From positions 68,772 to 132,771 of the forward strand of contig NZ_JBHRTR010000009.1 of NCBI RefSeq assembly GCF_042646425.1: a DNA stretch of 64,000 bases. The letters are read 5' to 3'. Positions 25,593-32,898 of the stretch are shown here, one piece after another. This DNA is from Marinibaculum pumilum. Its GTDB lineage: Bacteria; Pseudomonadota; Alphaproteobacteria; Ferrovibrionales; Ferrovibrionaceae. Within the stretch, counting starts at the first letter, position 1; every line of letters starts with the position of its first letter. A program made the translations under genes and the position numbers. The notes beneath the pieces are model-generated. The model ran no database searches and was not told where the DNA came from. It saw only the letters and a list, made by a program, of their open reading frames with translations.

Positions 25593-26035
25593 CGGACAGA
25601 TCAGCCAGTTTCGTCTATGTCACCTTTATCCGAACAACGCCCGATAAGGTCTTCGAGGCGATCACCCGGCCGGAAATCGCCCGCCGCTACTGGGGGCACG
25701 AGAACGTCTCGAAGGACTGGCAGCCGGGCTCCGGCTGGCAGCATGTCCGCACCGACGATGCGCGGACCGTCGATCTGGTCGGGAAGGTCCTGGAAAGCGA
25801 CCCGCCGAAGCGGCTCGTCATCAGCTGGGCGAACGAGAGCCAGCAGGACGATCCCGACCAGTACAGCCGGGTCGCCTTCGACATCGAAGCTCAGGGCGAG
25901 TTGGTCAAGCTGACCGTCACGCATGACGAGCTGCAGCCGGGCAGCGGCATGCTGAAGGGCATCAGCAGGGGCTGGCCGCAGGTGCTCTCGAGCATGAAGT
26001 CCTACCTCGAAACCGGGCAGGGGTTCGACCTGTGA
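25589..26035 (+). CDS. SRPBCC (AHSA1-type) domain protein
   Basis: A 148-residue single-domain protein of the START/Bet v1-like fold. The pattern VYVTFIRTTPDKVFEAITRPEIARRYW at the N-terminus and the C-terminal amphipathic helix QVLSSMKSYLETG are typical of AHSA1-related proteins that bind hydrophobic ligands. It overlaps arsR by 4 bp (ATGA). In such pairs the repressor gene and the ligand-binding protein are co-expressed; the ligand is unknown. Confidence 0.9.
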   Translation: MTDRSASFVYVTFIRTTPDKVFEAITRPEIARRYWGHENVSKDWQPGSGWQHVRTDDARTVDLVGKVLESDPPKRLVISWANESQQDDPDQYSRVAFDIEAQGELVKLTVTHDELQPGSGMLKGISRGWPQVLSSMKSYLETGQGFDL

Positions 26036-26072
26036 CGGCGCAACGGCATCTTCCGACATGCGGAGCAATGCG

Positions 26073-26492
26073 ATGAGCGGCAATATCTACAAGGGCGGCT
26101 GCGCCTGCGGTGCCATTCGCTATGAGACGACGAGCGATCCCGTCTTCGAGAACCACTGCCAGTGCAGGGATTGCCAGAGGCGAAGCGGTACCGGGCACGG
26201 ATCCTATCTGACCTTTCCGCAGCGCGCGGAGGTGCGGATCACCGGCGAAGCGTCAGAATGGCGTGTCGCCGCCGATAGCGGCAACGACAAGGTCCATGCC
26301 TTCTGTCCGACATGCGGCACCCCGGTCTATCTGACATTCACGGCGATGCCGGAGCTGATCGCGGTCCATGCGACCAGCCTGGACGACCCGAGCCTTTTCG
26401 CGCCGCAGGCGCTCACCTACAGCATCCGCGGCCATGCATGGGATGCGATCGACGCCGGGTTGCAGACATTCGAACGGATGGTGCCGGCCTGA
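26073..26492 (+). CDS. GFA-family (Mss4-like) zinc protein
   Basis: A 139-residue protein with the zinc-binding pattern of the glutathione-dependent formaldehyde-activating family: GGCACGAIRYE at the N-terminus, HCQCRDCQRRSG in the middle and FCPTCGTPVY further on. Relatives bind glutathione S-adducts, but many GFA proteins have no known reaction. ATG 26073 follows GCGGAG. It is 37 bp after the AHSA1 gene and probably the third gene of the ArsR-controlled unit. Confidence 0.88.
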   Translation: MSGNIYKGGCACGAIRYETTSDPVFENHCQCRDCQRRSGTGHGSYLTFPQRAEVRITGEASEWRVAADSGNDKVHAFCPTCGTPVYLTFTAMPELIAVHATSLDDPSLFAPQALTYSIRGHAWDAIDAGLQTFERMVPA

Positions 26493-26538
26493 GTCTGGCG
26501 TGGCGATCTGAGAGCAGCGCCGTGGCGGCGCCCCTGCG

Positions 26539-27354
26539 TCATCCTCGGGCTCGACCCGAGGATCCATTCCGCATGCGCCGACGTGCTGCACCGCTGGCGG
26601 AATGGGCTCTCGGGTCGAGCCCGAGAGCAACGGTCCGAGAGGGCTGGTCGGCTGCCGCCAGCCGATCTGCCGTCGCCTCGCCAACCTTCGCCAGATAGTC
26701 TTCCGTCGCCGCCATCGCCGCTGCCGGGTCGCCGGCGATGACCGCGCGGCAGATCGCCTGGTTGGCGCGGTGCACGGCGGCCGCCTGCACGAAGGCGCCA
26801 TAGGCGATGCGGATGTAGAAGTCGCTGCGGTCCCACATGTTGGCGACCAGGTCGCCGGCGATGGGGGAGCCGGCGATCGCGTGCAGCGCCTCGTAGCGGC
26901 GGCGGTTCAGGGCGCGCAGCGCCGGGCCGCCGGAATCGGCTTTTCGCAGCGCGCGGAAGTCCCGTTCCAGATCCGCGGCCAGCCGGTCCAGCGCTTCTGC
27001 CTCTGCGTCACTGCGCCGTTCGGCGGCGAGGCCCAGGATCACCGCCTCGGCACGGGCGAACAGCCGGAAGAAGTCGGCCACGTCGCGCGGCCCGGGCGCA
27101 TTCACCCGGCAGCCGACCTGCGGGATCACTGTCAGGAAGCCGTCGCCCACCAGGCGCTTGATCGCGTCGGTGACCGGCGCGCGGCTGATGTCCAGTGCCG
27201 CCGCGACACCTTCGCTGGAAATCGCCTGGCCCGGCTCCAGCCCGCCATCCAGCAGCAGGTGCCGCATATAGGCAAAGGCCCGGTCGTGGCGGTGGGGATG
27301 GCGGGCCTCCAGGTCGGCGGGCGGCGCCGGTAAGGACATCGGGGGCAGGGGCAT
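26539..27354 (-). CDS. GntR-family regulator (FadR subfamily) with repeat-encoded C-terminus
   Basis: A 271-residue regulator. The winged-helix domain shows HDRAFAYMRHLLLDGGLEPG, then ISSEGVAAALDISRAPVTDAI and GDGFLTVIPQVGCRV. The C-terminal domain (about 95-235) is the all-helical FCD ligand-binding fold (DFFRLFARAEAVILGLAA, then RRRYEALHAIAG). About 30 residues after QPSRTVALG are encoded by the composite palindromic repeat and look non-native. It is divergent from the flavin monooxygenase gene, and the FadR-type operator in between is the likely binding site. Start could also be the Met at 27339. Confidence 0.88.
   Translation of the reverse strand: MPLPPMSLPAPPADLEARHPHRHDRAFAYMRHLLLDGGLEPGQAISSEGVAAALDISRAPVTDAIKRLVGDGFLTVIPQVGCRVNAPGPRDVADFFRLFARAEAVILGLAAERRSDAEAEALDRLAADLERDFRALRKADSGGPALRALNRRRYEALHAIAGSPIAGDLVANMWDRSDFYIRIAYGAFVQAAAVHRANQAICRAVIAGDPAAAMAATEDYLAKVGEATADRLAAADQPSRTVALGLDPRAHSASGAARRRMRNGSSGRARG
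26541..26628. repeat. Composite palindromic dispersed repeat, copy 2 (two hairpins)
   Basis: Two hairpins flank an inverted linker. Hairpin one is ATCCTCGGG-CTCGA-CCCGAGGAT (26541-26563); hairpin two is GCTCTCGGG-TCGAG-CCCGAGAGC (26606-26628). Between them CCATTCCGC (26564-26572) and GCGGAATGG (26597-26605) are exact reverse complements. The whole is a nested inverted element like the mosaic palindromic repeats seen in many alphaproteobacteria. It contains the stop codon and last codons of the GntR gene. Confidence 0.75.
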
Positions 27355-27370
27355 GTCCAGGCTTTCGCTT

Positions 27371-27402
27371 TTGACTCGTTTCAGTGGACTAGTATACTAG
27401 TC
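27371..27402 (+). promoter_or_regulatory. Promoter with overlapping GntR (FadR-type) operator
   Basis: TTGACT (27371-27376) and TATACT (27393-27398) are 16 bp apart. The perfect 16-bp palindrome GACTAGTATACTAGTC (27387-27402) covers the -10 and contains TAGT-AT-ACTA, matching the T-N-G-T...A-C-N-A pattern of FadR-subfamily sites. It lies between the divergent GntR gene and the monooxygenase gene. Confidence 0.75.
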
Positions 27403-27436
27403 TACAAGAGCAAGATGCGGAAGTGGGAGAAACGCC

Positions 27437-28639
27437 ATGCCAGCCGCGACGACGTCCGTTCACGACAATGCCAGGGCGGGCAGTTTCGACCTGGAAGCCG
27501 CCGTGGCGCCGGTCCTGCCGGTGCTGCGCGAAACCAGCACGAATTCCGAGATGCTGCGCCATGTCGACTCGCGGGCGATCGCGGCGATGCGGCAGGCGGG
27601 ACTGGCCCGCCTGCTGTCGCCGCGCGCCTATGGCGGGCTGGAACTGCCGCCCAGCGCGCAGTTCCGCGCCGGCATGATGCTGGGCGGGGCCTGCTCCGCG
27701 GCGGCCTGGGTGAACATGGTCTGCGCCGCCCACACCTATGTCGTCGCCCGCTATCCGCAGGCCTGCCTGGAGGAGGTGTTCGGCGACGATCCCGATGTCC
27801 TGATCCCCGGCACCCTGGCGCCGCAGGGTGTCGCCGCCCCGGTGGAAGGCGGCTGGCGGTTGAACGGCCGCTGGCAGTTCGGCAGCGGCATCGACCACGG
27901 GCCCTGGGTGCTGCTGGGCGCCCTGGGCGAGAAGCGGGACGATGGCAGCCGCACCCCGCCGGTCCATGTCGTGCTGCCGGCATCCGGCATCCGCGCCGAC
28001 GACACCTGGTACACCCTGGGCATGCGCGGCTCCGGATCGAAGGACCTGGTGGCGGAGGATGTCTTCGTGCCCGCGCATCGCGGCATGGAAACGGTGCCGC
28101 TGTTCACCGGCACCTTTGAAGGCGATGTCGGCCCGCTCTACCGCCTGCCGGTGATGAGCGGCCTGGCCACCATGCTGGCCGGCACCGTCGTCGGCTTCGC
28201 CGAAGCCGGCCTCGCCACCTTCGTCGACGCGACCCGGGTGCGGCGTGACGTCTATGCCGGCAGCGCCAAGGCGGCGAAGGTCGGCATCCAGATGCGGGTG
28301 GCGGAAGCCCGGGCGGAGCTGGCCACGGCGCGCCGGCTGATCGAGGAGAACGGCGTGCTGATGGACGCGGCGCTCGCCCGCAACGACCCGCCCCTGCCTT
28401 TGGCGGAGCGGGTGCAGCTGCGCTGGAACGCCGCCTATGCGGTGGAACTCTGCCGGCGCGCGCTGGAGCGGGTCTTCGCCGCCTCGGGCGCGCATGCGAT
28501 CTATGACGGCCATCCGCTGCAGCGGGTGCATCGCGACATAAACACCGCCAGCCATCACGCCATCGTCGATTTCGACGGGGTGGCGGAGGTGATGGGCCGG
28601 CTGCAGCTGGGCCTGGAGGACGGGATCGGGCTGGTCTGA
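27437..28639 (+). CDS. Acyl-CoA dehydrogenase-fold flavin monooxygenase (group D type)
   Basis: A 400-residue protein with the acyl-CoA dehydrogenase fold but the signatures of two-component flavin hydroxylases (HpaB/HsaA/DszC-like): the N-terminal PRAYGGLELPPSAQFR, LNGRWQFGSGIDHGPWVLLGA, LGMRGSGSKDLVAEDVFVP, and the C-terminal HRDINTASHHAIVDFD in place of the dehydrogenase catalytic Glu region. Such enzymes use reduced flavin from a separate reductase to hydroxylate aromatic or other substrates. No reductase is adjacent. Expression is probably repressed by the divergent GntR protein. Confidence 0.82.
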   Translation: MPAATTSVHDNARAGSFDLEAAVAPVLPVLRETSTNSEMLRHVDSRAIAAMRQAGLARLLSPRAYGGLELPPSAQFRAGMMLGGACSAAAWVNMVCAAHTYVVARYPQACLEEVFGDDPDVLIPGTLAPQGVAAPVEGGWRLNGRWQFGSGIDHGPWVLLGALGEKRDDGSRTPPVHVVLPASGIRADDTWYTLGMRGSGSKDLVAEDVFVPAHRGMETVPLFTGTFEGDVGPLYRLPVMSGLATMLAGTVVGFAEAGLATFVDATRVRRDVYAGSAKAAKVGIQMRVAEARAELATARRLIEENGVLMDAALARNDPPLPLAERVQLRWNAAYAVELCRRALERVFAASGAHAIYDGHPLQRVHRDINTASHHAIVDFDGVAEVMGRLQLGLEDGIGLV

Positions 28640-28646
28640 ACCGGCC

Positions 28647-29087
28647 TCAGCCGGCGCTGTCGGCGGCCCCGCCATGGCTGCAGGCGCTGTGGTCGCTCAG
28701 CGCCTCGATCACCCGGCAGTCGGAGATCCGGCCGCCTTCGCACTGCCGCACCATGCGCTGCAGTTCGGTTTCCAGCGCCTGCAGGCTGCGGATCCGCCGG
28801 CGCACCTCCGCCAGCTGGGCGCCGGCGATGGCATCGGCGGCATCGCAGGGCCGGTCGGGCTCGTCGGCGAGCGACAGCAGGTCGCGGATCGCCTCCAGTG
28901 GAAAGCCCAGTTCGCGGGCATGGCGGATGAACCGCAGCCGCTCCACGTCGGCGGTGCCGTAGCGGCGCTGGTTGCCGTCCGTGCGGTCGGGATGCCGCAG
29001 CAGGCCGATCTGCTCGTAGTAGCGGATCGTCTGCACCTTGGCCTCCGCGGCCGCCGCCAGGCGGCCGATGCCGAAGCTGTCCTGCAT
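28647..29087 (-). CDS. MerR-family metal-responsive regulator (ZntR/CadR/PbrR-like)
   Basis: A 146-residue regulator. The N-terminal HTH reads FGIGRLAAAAEAKVQTIRYYEQIGLL and is followed by the wing and a long dimerisation helix. Metal-binding candidates are C81, then C116 and C124 in QCEGGRISDCRVIEAL, plus C136 and His residues at the tail, the pattern of Zn/Cd/Pb sensors in this family. It is divergent from a CDF-type exporter, with a classic long-spacer promoter between them. The gene ends 7 bp from the convergent monooxygenase gene. Confidence 0.9.
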   Translation of the reverse strand: MQDSFGIGRLAAAAEAKVQTIRYYEQIGLLRHPDRTDGNQRRYGTADVERLRFIRHARELGFPLEAIRDLLSLADEPDRPCDAADAIAGAQLAEVRRRIRSLQALETELQRMVRQCEGGRISDCRVIEALSDHSACSHGGAADSAG

Positions 29088-29104
29088 TTTCCGAACGAAC
29101 CCTC

Positions 29105-29135
29105 TTGAACCTACAGCTACTGTAGACTGTAGATA
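29105..29135 (+). promoter_or_regulatory. MerR-type promoter with 19-bp spacer
   Basis: TTGAAC (29105-29110) and TAGATA (29130-29135) are separated by 19 bp, the over-long spacer typical of MerR-activated promoters. The spacer holds the dyad CTACAG-CTA-CTGTAG (29111-29125), where the MerR dimer would bind and twist the DNA. The promoter reads toward the CDF transporter gene. Confidence 0.75.
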
Positions 29136-29177
29136 TAGGGGCAGCCGGCCGGAAGGCCAGGAATGCAGGAGGGATGC

Positions 29178-29834
29178 ATGTCCGCCGGATGCTGCAGCAC
29201 CGAAGCGAAGTTCGAGGGCGCCTCGCGCGGGTTCCGCCGCGCGCTCTGGATCGTCATCGCCATCAATGCCGCCATGTTCGCCGTGGAGATGGCGGCCGGC
29301 GCCCTGTCGGGATCGCAGGCGCTGCAGGCGGACGCGCTGGATTTCCTGGGCGATACCCTGACCTACGGCATCAGCCTGTTCGTGCTGGGCATGTCGCTGC
29401 GGGTGCGGGCGACGGCCGCGCTCGCCAAGGGGGTCAGCCTGGCGGCGATGGGGCTGTGGGTGCTGGGGTCCACCGCATACCAGGTGCTGATCCTGGGCCT
29501 GCCGAATGCCGGCGTGATGGGCGGCATCGGGCTGCTGGCGCTGGCTGCCAACCTGGCCAGCGTGGCGGTGCTTATGCGCTATCGCGACGGCGATTCCAAC
29601 GTGCGCTCGGTCTGGCTGTGCAGCCGCAACGACGCGATCGGCAATGTCGCGGTGATGGCGGCGGCGGGCGGCGTCTGGCTGACCGGCACCGCCTGGCCGG
29701 ACCTGGCCGTGGCGGCGCTGATGGCCGGCCTGTTCCTGACCTCGGCGGTGCAGATCCTGCGGCAGGCGCTGGCGGAATGGCGGTCGGTGCCGGCCGCTGG
29801 CGAGGAGCGGCTCAGCGCCCCGCATGCGCCATGA
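29178..29834 (+). CDS. Cation diffusion facilitator-type metal exporter
   Basis: A 218-residue membrane protein with about six helices. The metal-site helices are recognisable: ALQADALDFLGDTLTYG in the second helix and CSRNDAIGNVAVMAAAG in the fifth. The N-terminus SAGCC provides a Cys pair that may bind metal. The cytoplasmic domain of long CDF proteins is missing, as in the short branch often linked to MerR regulators. It would export a divalent metal (Zn, Cd or similar) out of the cytoplasm. AGGAGGG precedes ATG 29178. Its end overlaps the convergent cytochrome gene by 23 bp. Confidence 0.85.
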   Translation: MSAGCCSTEAKFEGASRGFRRALWIVIAINAAMFAVEMAAGALSGSQALQADALDFLGDTLTYGISLFVLGMSLRVRATAALAKGVSLAAMGLWVLGSTAYQVLILGLPNAGVMGGIGLLALAANLASVAVLMRYRDGDSNVRSVWLCSRNDAIGNVAVMAAAGGVWLTGTAWPDLAVAALMAGLFLTSAVQILRQALAEWRSVPAAGEERLSAPHAP

Positions 29835-30456
29835 AATGGGCGAGCGCCTCCAGGTCGGCTTCGTCCATGTCCGACAGGACCTCCGCCATCGCGGCCTGGA
29901 TGCCGACCCGGCGGCCGGCCTTGTAGTCCTGCAGGGTCTTCAGGAGATAGGCCTCCTGCTGGCCGGCCAGCCGCGGCATATGCTCCCGTCCGGTCAGGTC
30001 CGGCTCATGGCAGTTGCCGCAGCGATGGCTGCGGGCCAGCTCGGCACCGCGGTCGAACCGCTCCTGGGAAAGCGCAGTCCGCTCGACCTCCGCCTCGATC
30101 GCCGCAGGCGGCGGCAGGGTCCCGACCCAGGCGGCGAGGGCCCGCAGCTCGTCGTCGGACATCTCTGCCACCAGTTCGGTCATCACGTCGTGCTTGCGCT
30201 GCCCCTGCCGGAAGAAGACCAGCTGATACAGCGCGTAGAGCTCCGGTTGGCCGCCGAGCAGGGGCGTGTCCGCGGTGGCGGGCGCCTGGCCGGGACCGCC
30301 GTGGCAGGACAGGCAGAGCCCGGTATCGGGCGCTTCGGCATGGGCCGGTGCTGCCGCCAGCAGCAATGCCAGGAAGGCGGCACGAAACGGGGCCGGAACG
30401 GCGAAGGGGCGGGCGGCGTGCCGCCCGCCCCCCAGGCAGTGTCCGCTAGCCTTCAT
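29812..30456 (-). CDS. Di-haem cytochrome c (c4-like)
   Basis: A 214-residue exported protein. A signal peptide ends at APAHA-EAP near residue 40. Two haem c sites are present: CLSCH (48-52) and CGNCH (146-150), with Met ligands likely in HMPRL and similar contexts, so it resembles a two-domain cytochrome c4. It starts 11 bp inside the end of the PQQ-type dehydrogenase gene, so it is probably the electron acceptor of that enzyme in the periplasm. The start used is the ATG at 30456; upstream in-frame sequence is dehydrogenase coding. Confidence 0.87.
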   Translation of the reverse strand: MKASGHCLGGGRHAARPFAVPAPFRAAFLALLLAAAPAHAEAPDTGLCLSCHGGPGQAPATADTPLLGGQPELYALYQLVFFRQGQRKHDVMTELVAEMSDDELRALAAWVGTLPPPAAIEAEVERTALSQERFDRGAELARSHRCGNCHEPDLTGREHMPRLAGQQEAYLLKTLQDYKAGRRVGIQAAMAEVLSDMDEADLEALAHFMAHAGR

Positions 30457-31660
30457 AGGTGATGCGGTAGATCGCGCCGTTGAAGTCGTCGGAGACCAGC
30501 AGCGAGCCATCCTTCATCACCATCACGTCGGCCGGCCGGCCGACATAGGTGTTGTCCACCACGAAGCCGGTCATGAACGGCTCCACGGCCCGCACCGAGC
30601 CGTTCCTGTCCAGGAACGCCACCGCCACGTCGGCATATTTGGCATGGCGGTTCCAGGGCCCGTGACGGGCGATGAAGATCGCGCCCTGATAGGCCTCGGG
30701 AAAGGCGGTGCCGCTGTAGAACCGCATGCCCAGCGGTGCCGAATGCGCGCCCAGCAGGGCGGCGGGCGAGGAATAGTCGTCGCAGGACTTGCCCCAGCCG
30801 TACTGCGGATCGGTCATCAGCCCGGAATGGCAGAACGGATAGCCGAAATGCTGTTCGCCGGGCCGGGTGACATGGTTCAGCTCGTCGATCGGCATGTCCT
30901 CCGACAGCCAGTCGCGCTGGTTGTCGGTGAACCACAGGTCGCCGGTCTGCGGGTCGAAGTCGAAGCCGACCGTGTTGCGCACGCCGCGGGCCACCGTCTC
31001 GCGGCCGGTGCCGTCTGCATTGATGCGGAAGATCTCGGCAAAGCCCTCCTGCTCCTCGCAGATGTTGCAGGGCGTGCCGACCGGCACGTAGAGCTTGCCG
31101 TCGGGGCCGAACTTGATGAACTTCCAGCCATGCGGCACCAGGCCGGGCAGGTCGCTGTAGACCGTCACCGGCGCCGGCGGATTGTCGAGGCTGTCTTCGA
31201 TCCCGTCATAGCGGATGATCTCCTTCGGGGTCGCGACATAGAGGGCGCCGTCCCTGAACTCCACCCCGTTGGGCAGGAACAGGTCCTTGGCGATCTCCAT
31301 CGTCTTGCCGTCCTTCAGGGCATAGATCCGGCCGCCGCCGCCGAACAGGGTGGAGACGAACAGGGTGCCCTTGTCGCCCTCCCGCAGGCCGCGGGCATCG
31401 GCGACCCCGCTGGCGAAGACCTCCACCTTGAAGCCGGCCGGCACGTTCAGCTTCGGCAGCTGGGCTTCCGGGGTCGGCAGGGGCGGTGCCGGGACCGGGG
31501 CCAGCTGCGCGCCCGGGCCGCTGTCGGGGCGGCCCACCGCCCAGAACGGCACCTCTTCCTTTTTCTCGTCCTGGGCCGCAGCCGGGGTCGCGGCCGCGAC
31601 CGACAGCAATGCGCATGCCGCCAGGGCCGCAAGCCCGGCAGCACAGATGATCGTCTTCAT
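30446..31660 (-). CDS. Periplasmic PQQ-type sugar dehydrogenase (sorbosone dehydrogenase family)
   Basis: A 404-residue protein with a Sec signal (MKTIICAAGLAALAACALLS, cleavage near AAAQ-DE). The mature part is a six-bladed propeller of the soluble glucose/sorbosone dehydrogenase family: LNVPAGFKVEVFASGV, FLPNGVEFRDGALYVATP, VARGVRNTVGFDFDPQTGDLWFTDN and IARHGPWNRHAKYAD. Family members oxidise aldoses or related alcohols using PQQ and pass electrons to a c-type cytochrome, here probably the next gene. GGGAGGG lies before ATG 31660. Substrate unknown. Confidence 0.88.
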   Translation of the reverse strand: MKTIICAAGLAALAACALLSVAAATPAAAQDEKKEEVPFWAVGRPDSGPGAQLAPVPAPPLPTPEAQLPKLNVPAGFKVEVFASGVADARGLREGDKGTLFVSTLFGGGGRIYALKDGKTMEIAKDLFLPNGVEFRDGALYVATPKEIIRYDGIEDSLDNPPAPVTVYSDLPGLVPHGWKFIKFGPDGKLYVPVGTPCNICEEQEGFAEIFRINADGTGRETVARGVRNTVGFDFDPQTGDLWFTDNQRDWLSEDMPIDELNHVTRPGEQHFGYPFCHSGLMTDPQYGWGKSCDDYSSPAALLGAHSAPLGMRFYSGTAFPEAYQGAIFIARHGPWNRHAKYADVAVAFLDRNGSVRAVEPFMTGFVVDNTYVGRPADVMVMKDGSLLVSDDFNGAIYRITYEG

Positions 31661-31850
31661 CGCTTTCCCTCCCTGGGTCGCCCGCGCATGCGTTGCACCG
31701 CATATCTGTGGCGGGTGGTCTTGTTCTCGCATCGCTCAGGGTGCGGTGGAATTGCACAATCATCAAGCGACACTGCCCGTCCCATTGCTCGCATGACCTC
31801 TCTGCACTGCGCCGCCATCTCACGCGATTGCGACCTTCGGCCGCCGGCCG

Positions 31851-31908
31851 GCCGCCTTGAAGGCGGCGGTGACGATGCCATCTCTACTGCGAGAAGGCCT
31901 TCGGGCCT
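31851..31908. other. Two hairpins upstream of the small exported protein gene
   Basis: GCCGCCTT-G-AAGGCGGC (31851-31867) and AGGCC-TTCG-GGCCT (31895-31908, a UUCG-type tetraloop in RNA) occur 25 to 80 bp before the small gene at 31933. They may be leader structures or the end of transcripts from elsewhere. No promoter is clear between them and the gene. Confidence 0.35.
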
Positions 31909-31932
31909 GTGGATTTATTGTACGGTGTCGTG

Positions 31933-32148
31933 ATGGAGAATGAGCAGAAGAAGCCGAGCCGGCGCGAGGCGTTGGCCGCACTGGGCATAGGCGCAGCCAT
32001 GGCCTATGCCGCGCCCACCATCACCAGGATCGACCAGGCGCATGCCGCAGCACCCAGCCACAGCTGTCCGCCGGGTGCCCCCGGTTGCGGCGGCGGCCCG
32101 CCGGGCCGTGGTCCTGGCGGAGGCGGGCCTCCCGGCCTGAATCGCTGA
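31933..32148 (+). CDS. Small Tat-signal-like, Gly/Pro-rich protein of unknown function
   Basis: A 71-residue protein. The N-terminus has KKPSRREALAALGIGAAMAY, a twin-Arg pattern followed by a weak hydrophobic stretch and an Ala-rich cleavage-like site (QAHAAAPS). The mature tail of about 30 residues is rich in Gly and Pro (PPGAPGCGGGPPGRGPGG) with two Cys. No known family can be assigned. An in-frame upstream GTG at 31909 is less likely because the Tat motif would then be internal. It lacks a strong ribosome-binding site. A terminator-like hairpin follows. Confidence 0.6.
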   Translation: MENEQKKPSRREALAALGIGAAMAYAAPTITRIDQAHAAAPSHSCPPGAPGCGGGPPGRGPGGGGPPGLNR

Positions 32149-32162
32149 CATAGAGGCGGCAG

Positions 32163-32181
32163 ACCCGGCGCGTCGCCGGGT
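32163..32181. terminator. Hairpin after the small exported protein gene
   Basis: ACCCGGCG-CGT-CGCCGGGT is a perfect 8-bp stem with a 3-nt loop, 14 bp after the stop codon and ahead of the convergent methyltransferase gene. The T-tract is weak (TTGT). Confidence 0.55.
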
Positions 32182-32217
32182 TGTCGCTGGCCGCGCAGCT
32201 GACGCGGCTACCGCCAG

Positions 32218-32898
32218 TCAGGCGACCACCGCCAGCACGAAGCCGTCCCAGCCCTTTGCGCCAACGGTCTGTATGGCCGTGGCCGTCAGTCGCGGCTCGG
32301 CGGCCACCATTTCGGCGAAGCGGCGCACCCCCTGTACCCGGTCATCCGCGCTGGCGGCATCCAGGACGGCGCCGTCGCGCACCACATTGTCGGCGAGGAT
32401 GACGGTGCCCGGGCGCGCGAGGCGGAGCGCCCAGTCCAGGTAGTGCGGGTTGTTCGGCTTGTCGGCGTCGATGAAGACCAGGTCGAACGGTCCCAGCCGG
32501 TCCGCCTCGACCTGCGGGAGAAGCATCAGCGCCGCGCCCTGCCGCAGGACGACCCTGCCGGCGACGCCCGCCGCCGCGATGTTGGCGCGGGCGATGGCGG
32601 CATGGGCCGGGTCCGCCTCCAGGGTGACGAGGCAGCCGTCCGCCGGCAGGGCGCGGGCCAGCCAGATCGTCGAAGTGCCGCCCAGGGTGCCGATCTCCAG
32701 GATCCGCCGGGCACCGGCGATACGCGCCAGCAGCTGCAGGAACGCTCCCTGCAGCGGCGAGATGTCGTGCGGCGGCAGGCCTGCGGCCGCATTGGCTTCC
32801 AGCGCCGCATCGAGCGCGGGATTGGGGGGCAGGAACAGACCCGCGAACCAGTCGTCGACCGCCGTGCAGGCGGGTGGCTGGCCGGGAGCGTTGCTCAC
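32218..32898 (-). CDS. SAM-dependent O-methyltransferase (caffeoyl-CoA OMT-like family)
   Basis: A 226-residue class I methyltransferase. Motif I is ILEIGTLGGTSTIWLARAL, the metal-associated acidic motif is LVFIDADKPNN, and VILADNVVRDGAV follows, as in the cation-dependent O-methyltransferase family. It would methylate a catechol-like or similar hydroxyl using S-adenosylmethionine. The substrate is unknown. It overlaps the nitroreductase gene by 4 bp, so the two are one unit. Confidence 0.9.
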   Translation of the reverse strand: MSNAPGQPPACTAVDDWFAGLFLPPNPALDAALEANAAAGLPPHDISPLQGAFLQLLARIAGARRILEIGTLGGTSTIWLARALPADGCLVTLEADPAHAAIARANIAAAGVAGRVVLRQGAALMLLPQVEADRLGPFDLVFIDADKPNNPHYLDWALRLARPGTVILADNVVRDGAVLDAASADDRVQGVRRFAEMVAAEPRLTATAIQTVGAKGWDGFVLAVVA

